NCBI GenBank assembly: GCA_014529385.2
Contig: CM043958.1
Span: 154,563,293 to 154,627,292, forward strand
Reading direction: 5' to 3'
DNA: 64,000 bases
Source: Adiantum capillus-veneris
Taxonomy: Eukaryota > Streptophyta > Polypodiopsida > Polypodiales > Pteridaceae
Shown: positions 22,584 through 32,674 of the stretch, piece after piece
How positions within the stretch are numbered: position 1 is the stretch's first letter
Layout: each line of letters begins with the position of its first letter
Made by a program: the position numbers and the translations under genes
Notes under the pieces: generated by a model
Told to the model about the DNA's origin: nothing
The model's database searches: none
Seen by the model: only the letters and a program-made list of their open reading frames with translations

Positions 22584-23829
22584 TCTTTATGAGAAGCAGA
22601 GTGCAGCTTCACAGGTTTACTTCAATGTAGCAGACGAGATGTCGGCTTATCAAGCATGGTTAAAGCTGAGTGATCTTTATGAGAAGCAGAGTGCAGCTTC
22701 ACAGGTATACTGGCTTAAGAAGCTTGTTGACTTGAAGATGAAAGAAGGGACACCTATGTCCAATCATCTGAATGAATTCAACACAATCTACAGTCAATTG
22801 TCAGCTCAAGGTGTCAAGTTTGATGAACCTGTTAGAGCTATGTTCCTGTTGATCACATTGTCGGAAAGTTGGGACACTTTTCGCACAGCTTTGAGTAATT
22901 TTGCACCTCCAGATGGTTTGAACATAGTAGGTGTAGAAGGAAGTCTGCTTACTGAAGAAACCAATAGAAAGACAATGGACAAAGGCAAAGGAACAGCCTT
23001 AGTTGTCAGGGGAAGGACCAAAGAAAAGTACAAAGGTGGAAAGAGGAATCAGACTCGTAGCAAGTCCCGCAGTGCTAAAGGCAAGAGTGACATAGAATGC
23101 TACCATTGTGGCAAGAAGGGTCACATGAAAAGAGACTGCAGAGAATGGAAAGCAGAAAAAGGCAAAGAGAAAGCTGAAGACCATAGTGAGAAGAACAAGT
23201 CCTCAGTGAAGATTCAAGAAATAAATGTGACAAACACTGTTGCAGAGGATGACAGTCTAGTGTCAGGAGACATCTACTTCTTGAAGAATACAATGGACTC
23301 AGCTCTTCTTACAGCATCTGATGGAAATGCACTGAGTGACTGGATTATAGACTCAGGGGCATCACTTCATGTGTCTCCAAACAAGGAGTGGTTTACCTCT
23401 TATGTGACCACTAAAGATCATGTTCGGCTAGGCAATGGGCAGACATGTGAGATCTTAGGTGTTGGAGATGTTCAATTGAAGTTTCAGAATGGCTCTTCTT
23501 TCACGCTGAAGAATGTGAGACATGTTCCCGCAATTACAAAGAGCTTGATCAGCACAGGTTTACTTGATGATGCTGGCTACGTCACCACTTTTGGACAGAA
23601 CATGTGGAAGATATCCAAGGGTTCTATGACAGTAGCACATGGAGTAAAGTCTGGAGGACTTTACATGATTTATGTATCAAATTTCTCTAAAAATGTAATC
23701 AATTTCACCGAGCAGCCGAACGTTTCTTTGTGGCATAGCCGGTTAGGACATATGTCCAAGAAGGGAATGGAAATCTTGTCTCGTTCTGGTTATTTGCCTG
23801 GCAAGTCATATACTTGGTATGCGCATTGA
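22528..23829 (+). CDS. Copia gag C-terminus, zinc knuckle, protease and GAG-pre-integrase
   Basis: The open frame of 433 residues contains the duplicated helix, then the UBN2-type capsid (LVDLKMKEGTPMSNHLNEFN). The CCHC knuckle CYHCGKKGHMKRDC (about 23098-23139) follows. The protease has DWIIDSGASLHVSPNKEWF (about 23338), an intact D-S-G-A, and continues to LKNVRHVPAITKSLIS. GAG-pre-integrase WHSRLGHMSKKGMEILSRSG ends at about 23790. After SRSGYLPG the frame jumps directly into the end of RT (SYTWYAH), so integrase and most of RT are skipped at a GGC microhomology. The start shown is not the natural one; the true gag start is at 22311 in another frame. Protease and nucleocapsid look undamaged. 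Confidence 0.85.
   Translation: MPKSADEMSAYQAWLKLSDLYEKQSAASQVYFNVADEMSAYQAWLKLSDLYEKQSAASQVYWLKKLVDLKMKEGTPMSNHLNEFNTIYSQLSAQGVKFDEPVRAMFLLITLSESWDTFRTALSNFAPPDGLNIVGVEGSLLTEETNRKTMDKGKGTALVVRGRTKEKYKGGKRNQTRSKSRSAKGKSDIECYHCGKKGHMKRDCREWKAEKGKEKAEDHSEKNKSSVKIQEINVTNTVAEDDSLVSGDIYFLKNTMDSALLTASDGNALSDWIIDSGASLHVSPNKEWFTSYVTTKDHVRLGNGQTCEILGVGDVQLKFQNGSSFTLKNVRHVPAITKSLISTGLLDDAGYVTTFGQNMWKISKGSMTVAHGVKSGGLYMIYVSNFSKNVINFTEQPNVSLWHSRLGHMSKKGMEILSRSGYLPGKSYTWYAH
22541..22720 (+). repeat. 90-bp in-frame tandem duplication in copia gag
   Basis: Units 22541-22630 and 22631-22720 are almost identical and encode ADEMSAYQAWLKLSDLYEKQ and SAASQVY twice. Only one copy is expected in copia gag. Confidence 0.92.
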
Positions 23830-24696
23830 GAGAGACAGATCAAAGAAGTTGATTTGGTTATCTCAAACAGAGTATATTGACAAGGTTTTGCAACGTTTCA
23901 ATATGGAGAAGGGAAAGGCACTGAGTGTTCCATTGCCACCATATGTGAAACTTAGCAAACAAGATTGTCCCGTGTCTGAGAAAGAACAGGCTGAAATGGA
24001 TAAGATTCCATATGCGTCTGCAGTGGGTAGTTTGATGTATGCAATGATTGCTACTCGCCCAGACATTGCATTTGCAGTGGGAGTAGTAAGTCGATACATG
24101 TCAAACCCAGGCAAGAAACATTGGGAGGCAGTGAAAGGAATATTGAGATACCTGAAAGCTACAAAGAGTATGCGTATATGCTATGGGAGTCAGGAGCTAA
24201 GTGTAAAGGGTTTTACAGACTCAGATTATGCAGGTGACGTAGACCTTCGGTTGTCTAAGTCACCTGCATAATCTGAGTCTGTAAAACCCTTTACACTTAG
24301 CTCCTGACTCCCATAGCATATACGCATACTCTTTGTAGCTTTCAGGTATCTCAATATTCCTTTCACTGCCTCCCAATGTTTCTTGCCTGGATTTGACATG
24401 TATCGACTTACTACTCCCACTGCAAATGCAATGTCTGGGCGAGTAGCAATCATTGGATACATCAAACTACCCACTGCAGACGCATATGGAATCTTATCCA
24501 TTTCAGCCTGTTCTTCCTCAGACACAGGACAATCTTGTTTGCTAAGTTTCACATATGGTGGCAATGGAACACTCAGTGCCTTTCCCTTCTCCATATTGAA
24601 ACGTTGCAAAACCTTGTCAATATACTCTGTTTGAGATAACCAAATCAACTTCTTTGATTTGTCTCTCTCAATGCGCATACCAAGTATATGACTTGC
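23801..24696. repeat. 438-bp inverted repeat with 20-nt spacer inside copia
   Basis: Left arm 23801-24238 and right arm 24259-24696 are reverse complements with only a few mismatches, symmetrical about 24248.5. Both arms encode the RT tail and start of RNase H. The spacer (24239-24258) is the continuation of the minus-strand copy. The structure could extrude as a cruciform. Confidence 0.95.
23802..24271 (+). pseudogene. Copia RT tail and RNase H start, plus strand copy
   Basis: The frame reads KKLIWLSQTEYIDKVLQRFN, then GSLMYAMIATRPDIAFAVGV and GFTDSDYAGDV before it runs into the reversed copy at 24239. This is the segment between the RT thumb and the first RNase H acidic residues of a copia polymerase. 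It lacks the RT catalytic core and most of RNase H. It forms the left arm of the palindrome, so it duplicates sequence also present at 24259-24696 (minus). The last 100 bp also recur at 26439-26539 (plus). Confidence 0.9.
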
Positions 24697-26493
24697 CTCA
24701 CCCATGTCTTTCATGTCAAACGATTTTGCCATCTTTGACTTCAAAGCTGAAATTTCTTCCAAGTGCTTGCCAGCAATCAACATGTCATCCACATACAAAA
24801 TAAGGATCAGCCAACTACCATCCTTAGCCTTCTTTGTATATAGACAGTGATCGAACTCACTACGTTTGTAGCCTTGAGAAAGCATAAACTTGTGGAATTT
24901 ATGGTACCATGCCCTCGGTGATTGTTTTAAGCCATAAAGACTCTTTAAGAACTGGCATACCCAATCTTCCTTGCCTTTCTCAACAAACCCTTCTGGCTGC
25001 TGCATGTAAATTTCCACATCTAAATCACCATGCAAGAACGCTGTCTTGACATCCATTTGGTGCAACACCAAATCTAATATGGCAACCAATGCAAGAAAGC
25101 ATCTCAATGTAGTCATCTTGACCACCAGAGAGAAGACTTCATCAAAGTCAATGCCTTGTTCTTGCTTAAAGCCCTTGGCAACAAGCCTTGCTTTGTACTT
25201 TGGCTGACTATCATGAGCGGTGATCTTATACCTGTAAACCCATTTACAAGGTAGAGCCTTTTTGCCCTGTGGTAATTTAACTAGCTTCCATGTCCTGTTT
25301 TTATGCAGAGCTGTCATCTCTAACTGCATGGACAATTGCCAATTCCCGGAGTCCTTCATTTGCACTGCTTCCTTGTAACATGAAGGCTCATTGCAATCAG
25401 TCAACATGACATAGTTCATAGATGGAACAAACCTGTCAGGAGGTCGCGTGACACGTCCAGATCTATGCACAATAGGTGGCTCAGGCTCAGCCACAACTTG
25501 TGGTTCCACTCTATCCTGTCCTTGCTCCTCTTGAGCCCTGACATTTTGTCTTGCACATGCAGGTCCATCTTCTTGGAAGACAACTCTTCTAATCTCCTCA
25601 ACCCTCTCTGGTTTAGAATGATATTTGGATTCATTAAAGTGAACATCATTGCTGCGGACAACCTTTCTGGATTCGGGATCCCAAAGTCTGTACCCCATCT
25701 CACCAGAATTACCATAGCCTAGAAAGATGCACTTTCTACTCTTTGGCTCAATTTTGTTCCTAAATTCCTTTGGAACGTGAGTATATGCCTCACAGCCAAA
25801 GACTCTGAGATGCTTGTATGAGGGCATTTTACCTGACCATACCATCTCTTGCACTGAATCCTTCTGCAAAACCTTGCTAGGAGATCTATTTACAAGATGA
25901 ACAGCTGTTGATACAGCTTCAACGCAAAACCCATTTGGCAGCTGTGCATTAGACAACATACTTCTGACCTTCTCTTGTATGGTCCTATTCATCCTCTCAA
26001 CAACACCATTTTGAGGAGGATTGTAAGGAGCAGTAAGTTCACGTTTTATACCTTTTGACTCACAAAAGTCCTGAAAGGCCTTTGAAACATACTCTCCACC
26101 ATTGTCAGTGCGTAAGCATTTAAGCTTCTTGCCACTCTGATTCTCCACAAGTGTCACAAACGTTTTGAAAACACTAAACGCTTCATCCTTGTGCTTGAGA
26201 AAGTAAACCCATACTTTCCTCGAGTAATCATCTATAAATGTCATAAAGTAAGAAGCTCCCCCTAGAGATAGGTTAGGCATAGGTCCACACAAATCACTAT
26301 GAACAAGTGCCAACTGTGTATCTCTTCTACTGCTTCTATGCTTATGTGGCTGCTGTGTTTGCTTACCATACAGACAATGTTCACAGAATTCAAAATCATT
26401 AAATGAAAAGCCAGGCAAATAACCAGAACGAGACAAGGAATATTGAGATACCTGAAAGCTACAAAGAGTATGCGTATATGCTATGGGAGTCAA
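24226..26493 (-). CDS. Copia integrase-RT-RNase H block, inverted relative to the element
   Basis: An uninterrupted 755-residue frame on the minus strand. After the pre-integrase end SRSGYLPGF it has the integrase core HSDLCGPM, FIDDYSRKVWVYFLK, RTDNGGEY and PQNGVVERMNR, giving the D-D-E triad. Next come KCIFLGYGNSGEMGYRLWDP, RT (KWVYRYK, KARLVAKGFKQEQGIDFDE, DVKTAFLHGDLDVEIYMQQP, ILILYVDDMLIAGK) and the RNase H start. All catalytic residues visible are intact, which is notable for such a rearranged copy. Its 5' flank (26437-26439) joins RNase H sequence of the other strand at an AAG microhomology. It cannot be translated from the element's genomic RNA because it lies antisense to the LTR promoter. 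Confidence 0.92.
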   Translation of the reverse strand: MTPIAYTHTLCSFQVSQYSLSRSGYLPGFSFNDFEFCEHCLYGKQTQQPHKHRSSRRDTQLALVHSDLCGPMPNLSLGGASYFMTFIDDYSRKVWVYFLKHKDEAFSVFKTFVTLVENQSGKKLKCLRTDNGGEYVSKAFQDFCESKGIKRELTAPYNPPQNGVVERMNRTIQEKVRSMLSNAQLPNGFCVEAVSTAVHLVNRSPSKVLQKDSVQEMVWSGKMPSYKHLRVFGCEAYTHVPKEFRNKIEPKSRKCIFLGYGNSGEMGYRLWDPESRKVVRSNDVHFNESKYHSKPERVEEIRRVVFQEDGPACARQNVRAQEEQGQDRVEPQVVAEPEPPIVHRSGRVTRPPDRFVPSMNYVMLTDCNEPSCYKEAVQMKDSGNWQLSMQLEMTALHKNRTWKLVKLPQGKKALPCKWVYRYKITAHDSQPKYKARLVAKGFKQEQGIDFDEVFSLVVKMTTLRCFLALVAILDLVLHQMDVKTAFLHGDLDVEIYMQQPEGFVEKGKEDWVCQFLKSLYGLKQSPRAWYHKFHKFMLSQGYKRSEFDHCLYTKKAKDGSWLILILYVDDMLIAGKHLEEISALKSKMAKSFDMKDMGEASHILGMRIERDKSKKLIWLSQTEYIDKVLQRFNMEKGKALSVPLPPYVKLSKQDCPVSEEEQAEMDKIPYASAVGSLMYPMIATRPDIAFAVGVVSRYMSNPGKKHWEAVKGILRYLKATKSMRICYGSQELSVKGFTDSDYAGDLDNRRSTSPA

Positions 26494-26961
26494 GAGCTAA
26501 GTGTAAAGGGTTTTACAGACTCAGATTATGTAGGTGACTTAGAAAACCGAAGGTCTACATCAGGGTATGTCTTTACATTGACTGGTGGAGCAGTATCATG
26601 GCGTTCTAGATTACAAGATTGTGTTACTCAGTCTATTACAGAGGCTGAATATGTTGCAGCATCAGAGGTATGCAAAGAATCAATTTGGATTAATCGACTA
26701 GTAACAGATTTGGGAATCAAAGAAGAGATGCCTGTGTTATATTGTGATAGTCAAAGTGCTATACAATTGGCTCGCAACCCAGTTTATCACTCAAAGACAA
26801 AGCATGTGGATGTGAATTATCTTTTCATCAGGGAAATGCTCGAGGATAAGCAACTTCAGCTTGTCAAAGTTCACACCACAGAAAATCCTGCTGATCTACT
26901 TACAAAAGGACTTCCCTCAGAGAGCTTTGCGCATTTTCGCAAGCAGTTAGGTGTAGGGTAG
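26439..26961 (+). CDS. Copia RNase H, plus strand terminal part
   Basis: RYLKATKSMRICYGSQELSV and GFTDSDYVGDLENRRSTSGY lead into SITEAEYVAASEVCKESIWI, YCDSQSAIQLARNPVYHSKT and KHVDVNYLFIREML. This is a complete C-terminal copia RNase H ending ENPADLLTKGLP. The frame is open to the stop at 26961. A polypurine tract AAGTGGGAGGT (27041-27050) and the 3' LTR follow. This is the only correctly oriented 3' coding part of the element; RT and integrase are missing from the sense strand. Confidence 0.88.
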
Positions 26962-27040
26962 TACATCACTTCTCTACATCTCTTGTATATTAGCTTGTAT
27001 AGTAGCTTCTCTCACACTTAAAGTACCACATTGGACTTTA

Positions 27041-27050
27041 AGTGGGAGGT
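27041..27050 (+). other. Copia polypurine tract
   Basis: AGTGGGAGGT immediately precedes the 3' LTR start TGTTGGGG. Confidence 0.85.
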
Positions 27051-27242
27051 TGTTGGGGTATAAAGCCCAATGTGGTCGCCCAGGTAAGTGGGCGGGCCGC
27101 CAGGTATGTACACATATTCTTTTGTAAAAACCTAATAAGAACTCACTATGCTCTACACATTACAGTAGAGCGAGTTCACCATATCGTCGTGCTCTTCTTC
27201 TCGCACTCTCTCTCGCGTCGCACTTCCGCTCGTACTCCTTCA
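27051..27242 (+). repeat. Copia 3' LTR (192 bp)
   Basis: It has the same length as the 5' LTR at 21023, with three transition differences (about 1.6 percent). It is followed by AAGGG, the target duplication. Confidence 0.95.
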
Positions 27243-28012
27243 AAGGGATTCCAGGATGTTTTTTGATGATGACAAACCTTGTGAGCTAGCTCCCAAACGA
27301 GGGGATGACGACCATGCAATTGACCTTCTTCTAGGAAGCTCACCGCCTAATAAACCTCCTTATCGAGTTTCCCAAGCTCAACAAGAGGAGATTATGCGGC
27401 AAGTGTATGAGTTGGTTGAGAAAGGCATGGTTAGGCCTAGCTCAACTCCATTTTGTTCACCAGTGTTATTAGTGAAAGAGGAAGATGGCACATATCGTAT
27501 GCGTGTCTCCGTTTAGAGAACTAAATAGGATCATTGCTAAGAATAGGTTTCCTGTTCCACGGGTAGAAGACCTATTTGATAAGCTACAGGGGTCGACCTA
27601 CTTTAGTAGGATTGACCTAAAAAGTGGCTACCATCAAATAAGGATAGTTGATGAAGACATTGTAAAGACTCCATTTCGCACTACGTTTGGTCTTTATGAG
27701 TACATTGCCATGCCTTTTGGCTTGACCAATGCACCAAACACATTCAACCACCTGATGGAGAAGCTATTGAGCCCTCATCAAACCTTTACTGGAGTGTTCT
27801 TTAATGATATAATCATCTACTCTAATTCATTAGACAAACACAAGCAACACCTCCAGGTAATATTTCAAGTTTCACGAGAGAATAAACTTTCTATTAATCA
27901 AAAGAAAAGTGATTTTTTCTTACAAAAGATTCAGTATTTAGGTCACATTATCTCTCAAGATGGCATCCAAATGGATCCATCAAAGCTAGAGGTAATAAAA
28001 AGGATGGCCTAA
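27243..28012 (+). pseudogene. Host gypsy reverse transcriptase
   Basis: The frame starts FQDVFFDDDKPCEL and RPSSTPFCSPVLLVKEEDGT, which is the RT N-terminus. A shift at about 27510 leads to NRFPVPRVEDLFDKLQGSTY, FSRIDLKSGYHQIRI, AMPFGLTNAPNTFNHLMEKL and then VFFNDIIIYS. The last is the catalytic box; gypsy elements normally have (F/Y)xDD, so the first Asp is Asn here and catalysis would be lost. LGHIISQDGIQMDPSKLEVI closes the domain before a stop at 28010. It belongs in frame with the protease at 20471-21022 before the copia insertion. Confidence 0.88.
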
Positions 28013-28049
28013 TCCAAGGAATCTACATGAACTAAGAAGCTTTATAGGT

Positions 28050-28487
28050 ATGTGTGCATCCTATAGACACTTCATAGAAAAATTCTTACGAATCGCGGGA
28101 CCATTACATGACCCAACAAAGAAAAATGTTAGGTATACATGGTCTGCCAAGGAGAACAATGCTTTTGAAAAGCTTAAAGAAAAGCTTATCTCTCAACCTA
28201 TGCTTACACTGCCGGATCTCTCAAAGCCATTTGAGGTCCAATGTGACGCTTGTGGTGATTGCCTTGAAGCTGTTTTGCTCCAAGAAGGGCACGCAATAGC
28301 CTATGAAAGTGGAAGGCTCAACCTTGTTGAGCAAGATCTAGGCATATATGAACAGGAACTCCTTGCAGTTCTACATGCCTTAAACTCCTGGAAGCACTAT
28401 TTATTGAGGACTCCTTTCATTCTGCAAATGGATCACCAAACCCTTAAGTACTTCATGATGCAACCAAACTCTCCAACAAACAAATGA
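28050..28487 (+). pseudogene. Host gypsy RNase H
   Basis: CASYRHFIEKFLRIAGPLHD starts the RT connection. FEVQCDACGDCLEAVLLQEG holds the first RNase H acidic residue region, followed by YEQELLAVLHALNSWKHYLL and FILQMDHQTLKYFMMQP. The frame is open for 145 codons and ends NSPTNK*, where a CQ/RQ-type continuation is expected. The RNase H digests the RNA strand during cDNA synthesis. Short frameshifts separate it from RT and from integrase. Confidence 0.85.
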
Positions 28488-29052
28488 GGTGGGCAAATTT
28501 TCTTTTGCAGTTTCATTTTCATATTGCTCACATTGCTGGCAAGCATAATCAAGTGGTCAATGCACTCTCAAGACAACCAAGAGTGAATGAGGTATCCATA
28601 GCAACTCACAATGATCTATCTTCTATGATAGATGAGTACACTATCGATCCCGATTTTAGAGATGTGATTTTAGCCCTTGCACTAGGGAAGAAGGAAGAAC
28701 CATTTACCTACAAGATGGTTATCTTCTCTATGGAAATAGACTATGCGTTACTAATTCACTACGTGAGAAGGTAATGTATGAATCTCATGCTCCTCCATAT
28801 GTGGGGTATAAAAGGATTCATTCTACCCTAAAAAGGATAAAAACATACTTCTATTCGCTTGCCATGAAAGCAAACATACAGGAGTATGTTTCAAAATGTG
28901 TGGCATAACAAAAGATGAAGTTTGATATAGGGAAGGAACCTGGATTACTTCAACCTGAATTATGAAGCCAATTCATAATTCACCATGGGAGAGCATATCC
29001 ATGGATTTTATCTTTGGATTGCCCAAGTCTATCCATGGGAATACAGGAATAT
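28484..29052 (+). pseudogene. Host gypsy integrase N-terminus, interrupted
   Basis: FHFHIAHIAGKHNQVVNALS is the RNase H tail. YESHAPPYVGYKRIHSTLKR in another frame is the integrase zinc-binding region. MKPIHNSPWESISMDFIFGL with GNTGIL (to about 29050) holds the first catalytic Asp. The core is then broken by minus-strand gypsy sequence and resumes at 44300. About 20 residues between the two parts are missing, and the left breakpoint cannot be placed precisely (29050-29230). Confidence 0.82.
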
Positions 29053-30063
29053 TGTGGGACGCATGTCTAACCTCACCATCCTATCTTATTGCAGTATTAG
29101 CGAGAACCACGATTTATTTGTCAAACCATGGGACGAAGCTGACTCGACTAGTGCATAGAGGCTACAAGAGGTTGTCAATCTCTTGGAAAAAAGCTAACAA
29201 CTTGCATCTAACTCAGGCTACACTCAAGTGACTGAAATCACCAAGAGCCAATCGCTCATCGGTAAGCAAATCACATCCGTTACCACATCAAATGACATCC
29301 AAACGTAATGAAACTTCTAGGACAAGTTTACAAGACCTAAGCACACATGCCTATGGTCTCAAATCCTACTTTAGGTCAAGTTCCAAAATCGCAATTATTA
29401 ACAGCAGTGGATTTTTGACCTAGTCGTTTTCGACCCAGAATGCATCTAAATGCTTAGCAATGATGCCCCAATACCCACCTATGCTTAGTTTTTGATTTAA
29501 AAGTGTAGATTCCTAATTATGATGAAATTAGGCCACGGGTCATCGACGCCAAAATCTACAAAATATTGTGAATGACTTATGTCAATGCGTAGAGCTCTTA
29601 CCTGCGGTTGCAATGCAACAAACGCATTCGCAATGTGACAACCGGAGAGGGAGTAGAAAGCGCGAGAAGGAGAGAAGTGAGCGCCGTTAGCTCACACTGT
29701 GTATTTCTTATCCAAAAACTTAATAAAATCTTTACAAATTTGGCTTTTATACCTTAGCCAAGGTCTAAAATGTGTAATGTCCGGCACCCAAGACCTTTGA
29801 GACTCCGCACTTATTGTATTTGCAACCTAGGTACAGTAACTGACCTGTTCTTTACAACTTGGAACTCCCATTGAGCCCGTAACACATTAAAATATTACAA
29901 TGGCTTGAAATAAATCGAGAATTTACAATACGTGACCATTTTGGAACAATGTGGAACATGTGTAACTCCAATCTTTACTGTTTCTTCACTTTGATCTTCG
30001 ATGTGCAGCCGTACGTCTTTAGTCTTTAGCAGATTCTGTTAACTAAAGTTGACTCAGTTAACA
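29053..30063 (-). mobile_element. Minus-strand gypsy 3' LTR (about 1 kb)
   Basis: On the minus strand it starts TGTTAACTGAGTCAAC at 30063, directly after a purine tract. It has a TATA box GGTATAAAAGCC near 29745 and pyrimidine-rich CTTCTCTCCTTCTC downstream. The far end near 29053 is uncertain. Its sequence is unlike the LTR at 43378-44299, so the two are not a matched pair. Confidence 0.6.
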
Positions 30064-30076
30064 TTCCCCCCTTCCT
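30064..30076 (-). other. Polypurine tract, minus strand
   Basis: The minus strand reads AGGAAGGGGGGAA just before TGTTAAC, the start of the 3' LTR. Confidence 0.8.
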
Positions 30077-31926
30077 ATTTTAGTGCCAGTCCTCGGGTAC
30101 TGTTGAAAAAGTGTCCTTGGAGGCTGTGGAAGGTTTTGATTGGTTGTTGATGGGCTGATCTTCATTTTGTCGTTGGATTTGTTGATGAGGTTCAATTTGC
30201 TGCAACATCTTCATTGGTCCGAGTAGTCGATTTTGAGAGATGATGTTGCATTTGTCCGTTGTATCAAGTTTTAATCAATTTAGAAGAGTGTACTCCCTGT
30301 TTACAACACTTAGCTGGTCCTGGAGTCGAAGTAGACCACTTAGGTGATGGTCGCCGTTCCTTTTGGTCATTGTATGATTCCGGCTGTCTTTTATTTCCTT
30401 TTGACCTTCCATCCAAGCAGTCAATTGTTGTGTTGGTGTTTACAACACCAAGAACGACCATTTGGACATCTTTCTGGCCTGTTGCCGGCATTTGCCCTAG
30501 TGGAAGAGCTTTTTTCCTGAGTGGACTTATCCATCTTGTAGTTGACCTCTTTTGGATGTACCTTGTTAAATTTGGTGTCATTTTGTCGCTTGGTCGGCCC
30601 GTTAGAGTATCGTGACGCTTTGTGCGGTTTTCGTCAGATAGGTTCTTTAGGCTCCGTTTTGACGAACTTTTTCATGGTCTAACCCTTCAGTCGGTTTGTC
30701 GAGGTTATTGGCTTGCTCTCTATGAATTTTAGCTCATTTCCGATCACCTTGGTTTAGTTGCCCTTTTGCAGGTCCTGTGAAATTAGGGTTTTTTGAGCGG
30801 CTTCCTTTGCGCTTTTTGAGGCCATAGGCTCGATCCCTAAGCTATAGGCATTGTGCCTTTCAATTTTGGTTCCATTTGGTGGCCCCTAGGTCTCCCTAAC
30901 AACAGGTCTACCGTATGTGTGCACAGGTTGTGATTGTGATGCCGACGAGGTTTTGCGACTAACTGAAGTAAACAACACTTAGAATCAGTGTCGACCAGCA
31001 TACCTCTCATATCTGATGTCGATCTGGTGACCGTGCGCGATGGATGAGCTTCTGGAAGTCTCAACTGCTGTAGGGAGCTCTCTCTCTCTCTCTCTCTGAC
31101 TATGGAAAATGACTCAAATGAGGGATTTCTAGCCTAGCCTCTCTATATGTAATCGAGACTCCGACAGCAAATTTTCCCATCTTTTACCTGTGGCCATAAC
31201 TTTTTGCGAGATGCGGTTTAGGCTCGCAAATTTCCTGATTTGGACTTCGGTTGCTCCAGTTTTACTATTTTTGTAGATTTCTCCTGTTGGAGGTCCCTTC
31301 ATGACAGTGGTCATTTTGCCCTGTCACCTTTGCAGTCCCTATTTTTTTTGTGTCTTCTTTACCTTGCTCCGATCAGGCGTCTCTTCTTCTGTGTTTCCAT
31401 CTGGACTACGGATTTTTTTCTGTAATTTTTGCTAGAAAATGGCTAAAATAAAGCAAATAAATCCCAAAATAACCCGAAAATAGCAATTCTAACCTAGAAA
31501 AATACCAATGAAAGGCAAAACACTTTGTAGCTCCCTTTTCTCTCGTCTATGTACATTCTCGCTCATTATCTTCAACCTTGGCCTATTTTTTTGCTGTTTT
31601 TAGACAATTTTTGGCCAGATTTGACTCTCTTTATAGTCTATACACATTGCTAGGGGCTCATGAATGATGATTTGGTCCCCAATTCTGATTAATTATGAGG
31701 GCATATTCTTTTTCCAAAATCACACAATAAAACGCAAAAATGGTTGAAAAATTGCTCACAAACATTGCCCTCTAATATATGACATGAGTCCGCATTTGGA
31801 ATGCCTCCCCCCCCTCCTAGTTGGAGTCCTCCCAGATGACAGGGTATCGTCAAGGGTATGTGCTGTGCATGGGTTTGAACTCGTGCTAATGCAGGCCTTG
31901 TAATATAGCCCTATATGCATGTACGG
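30077..31926 (-). other. Minus-strand gypsy 3' non-coding region
   Basis: This lies between the 3' Gln/Lys-rich coding remnant and the polypurine tract. No gene was recognised on either strand. It contains a short (CT)n run at about 31080-31097 and the segment at 31635-31695 that is related in inverted orientation to about 3255-3330. Confidence 0.5.
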
Positions 31927-32674
31927 TCAATGCATGTAGAAAGAATTTATGCAGTGCAAGAGGAAGGTATAAGCGATACTCTTATTGGCATTTGTCGTTG
32001 AGGATTCCTGTGGTCGCTTGAGTTGGCTAGCAGATTTTCTTTGCAAGGAGTAGTTGTAAATTTGCCGCTCTTTGTTTGATTGTTTTCCACTGGTTTTGAA
32101 TTGGCGTATGTGGTTCCTTTGAAGTCGATATTGTCGTATCTGGTGGAACATTCTTTCTTTTTGGTTCGATGACTTGGGTCTTATAGATCCTTGTAGTTTT
32201 TGTTGTTGATTTTTTTTGTTTCCTCGTTCTGTTTGCATGATGTGGCTTGACCTTGACAGTTGTAGATAACTGCTCGATTGTCATCTTTGGCCTCCCTTCT
32301 TGTGTTGTTGGCCCGTTTTGAATTGGCAATTTTGGCCGCCATACCAATATAGTTCGTTGCGTATTCGACAGATTGACTATGGTTCTTTGAAGTTTTGGTG
32401 GCTTTCGGTGTTTTGTCTATTCTTCTGACTCCTTTTTTATAGGAATTAGGATGTCGTGCCTTATCCAAACTTTGTATTTCCTCTTTTGATGTAATTGTGC
32501 CTTGGTCAGCTCTGTACGCCGTACCCAAACTTGTTTGGTTCCCTGCATGGTTGTTGATTTTTGATAAGATGTTGCTGGACTTGTAAAATTTGTTTGTTGT
32601 TGGGCAGATCTTTGTGTTTGTGTTGACTTTTGTTTCCTCCTTGACATGAATTGGTTATATGATAAGAAGGGTTC
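31927..32674 (-). pseudogene. Gln/Lys/Thr-rich 3' coding remnant after the second protease
   Basis: Several overlapping minus-strand frames are rich in Gln, Lys, Thr and Asn. Short W-containing motifs recur: KQVWVRR (about 32520), YKVWIRHD (about 32470) and MVWRPKLP (about 32340). The compositional continuity with the upstream retropepsin-like segment suggests the C-terminal part of the same long polyprotein, now frameshifted. Such basic low-complexity tails bind nucleic acid in other retroelements, but no function can be assigned here. I do not recognise a named domain. Confidence 0.4.

Larger units (their letters stand above)
21023..27242 (+). mobile_element. Young Ty1/copia element, internally rearranged, with TSD
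   Basis: The 192-bp LTRs at 21023-21214 and 27051-27242 differ at only three positions, all transitions. AAGGG flanks both sides (21018-21022 and 27243-27247). Removing the element restores the gypsy frame reading ELSNFLKGFQDVFFDDD. Despite intact ends, the interior runs gag-protease(+), RT end and RNase H(+), then RNase H-RT-integrase(-), then RNase H(+). It would not be autonomous. Confidence 0.95.

Noticed and set aside
30264-30615. Overlapping plus and minus frames of 105-118 residues
   Set aside because: No domain recognised in either and no conserved partner; treated as gypsy 3' non-coding sequence.
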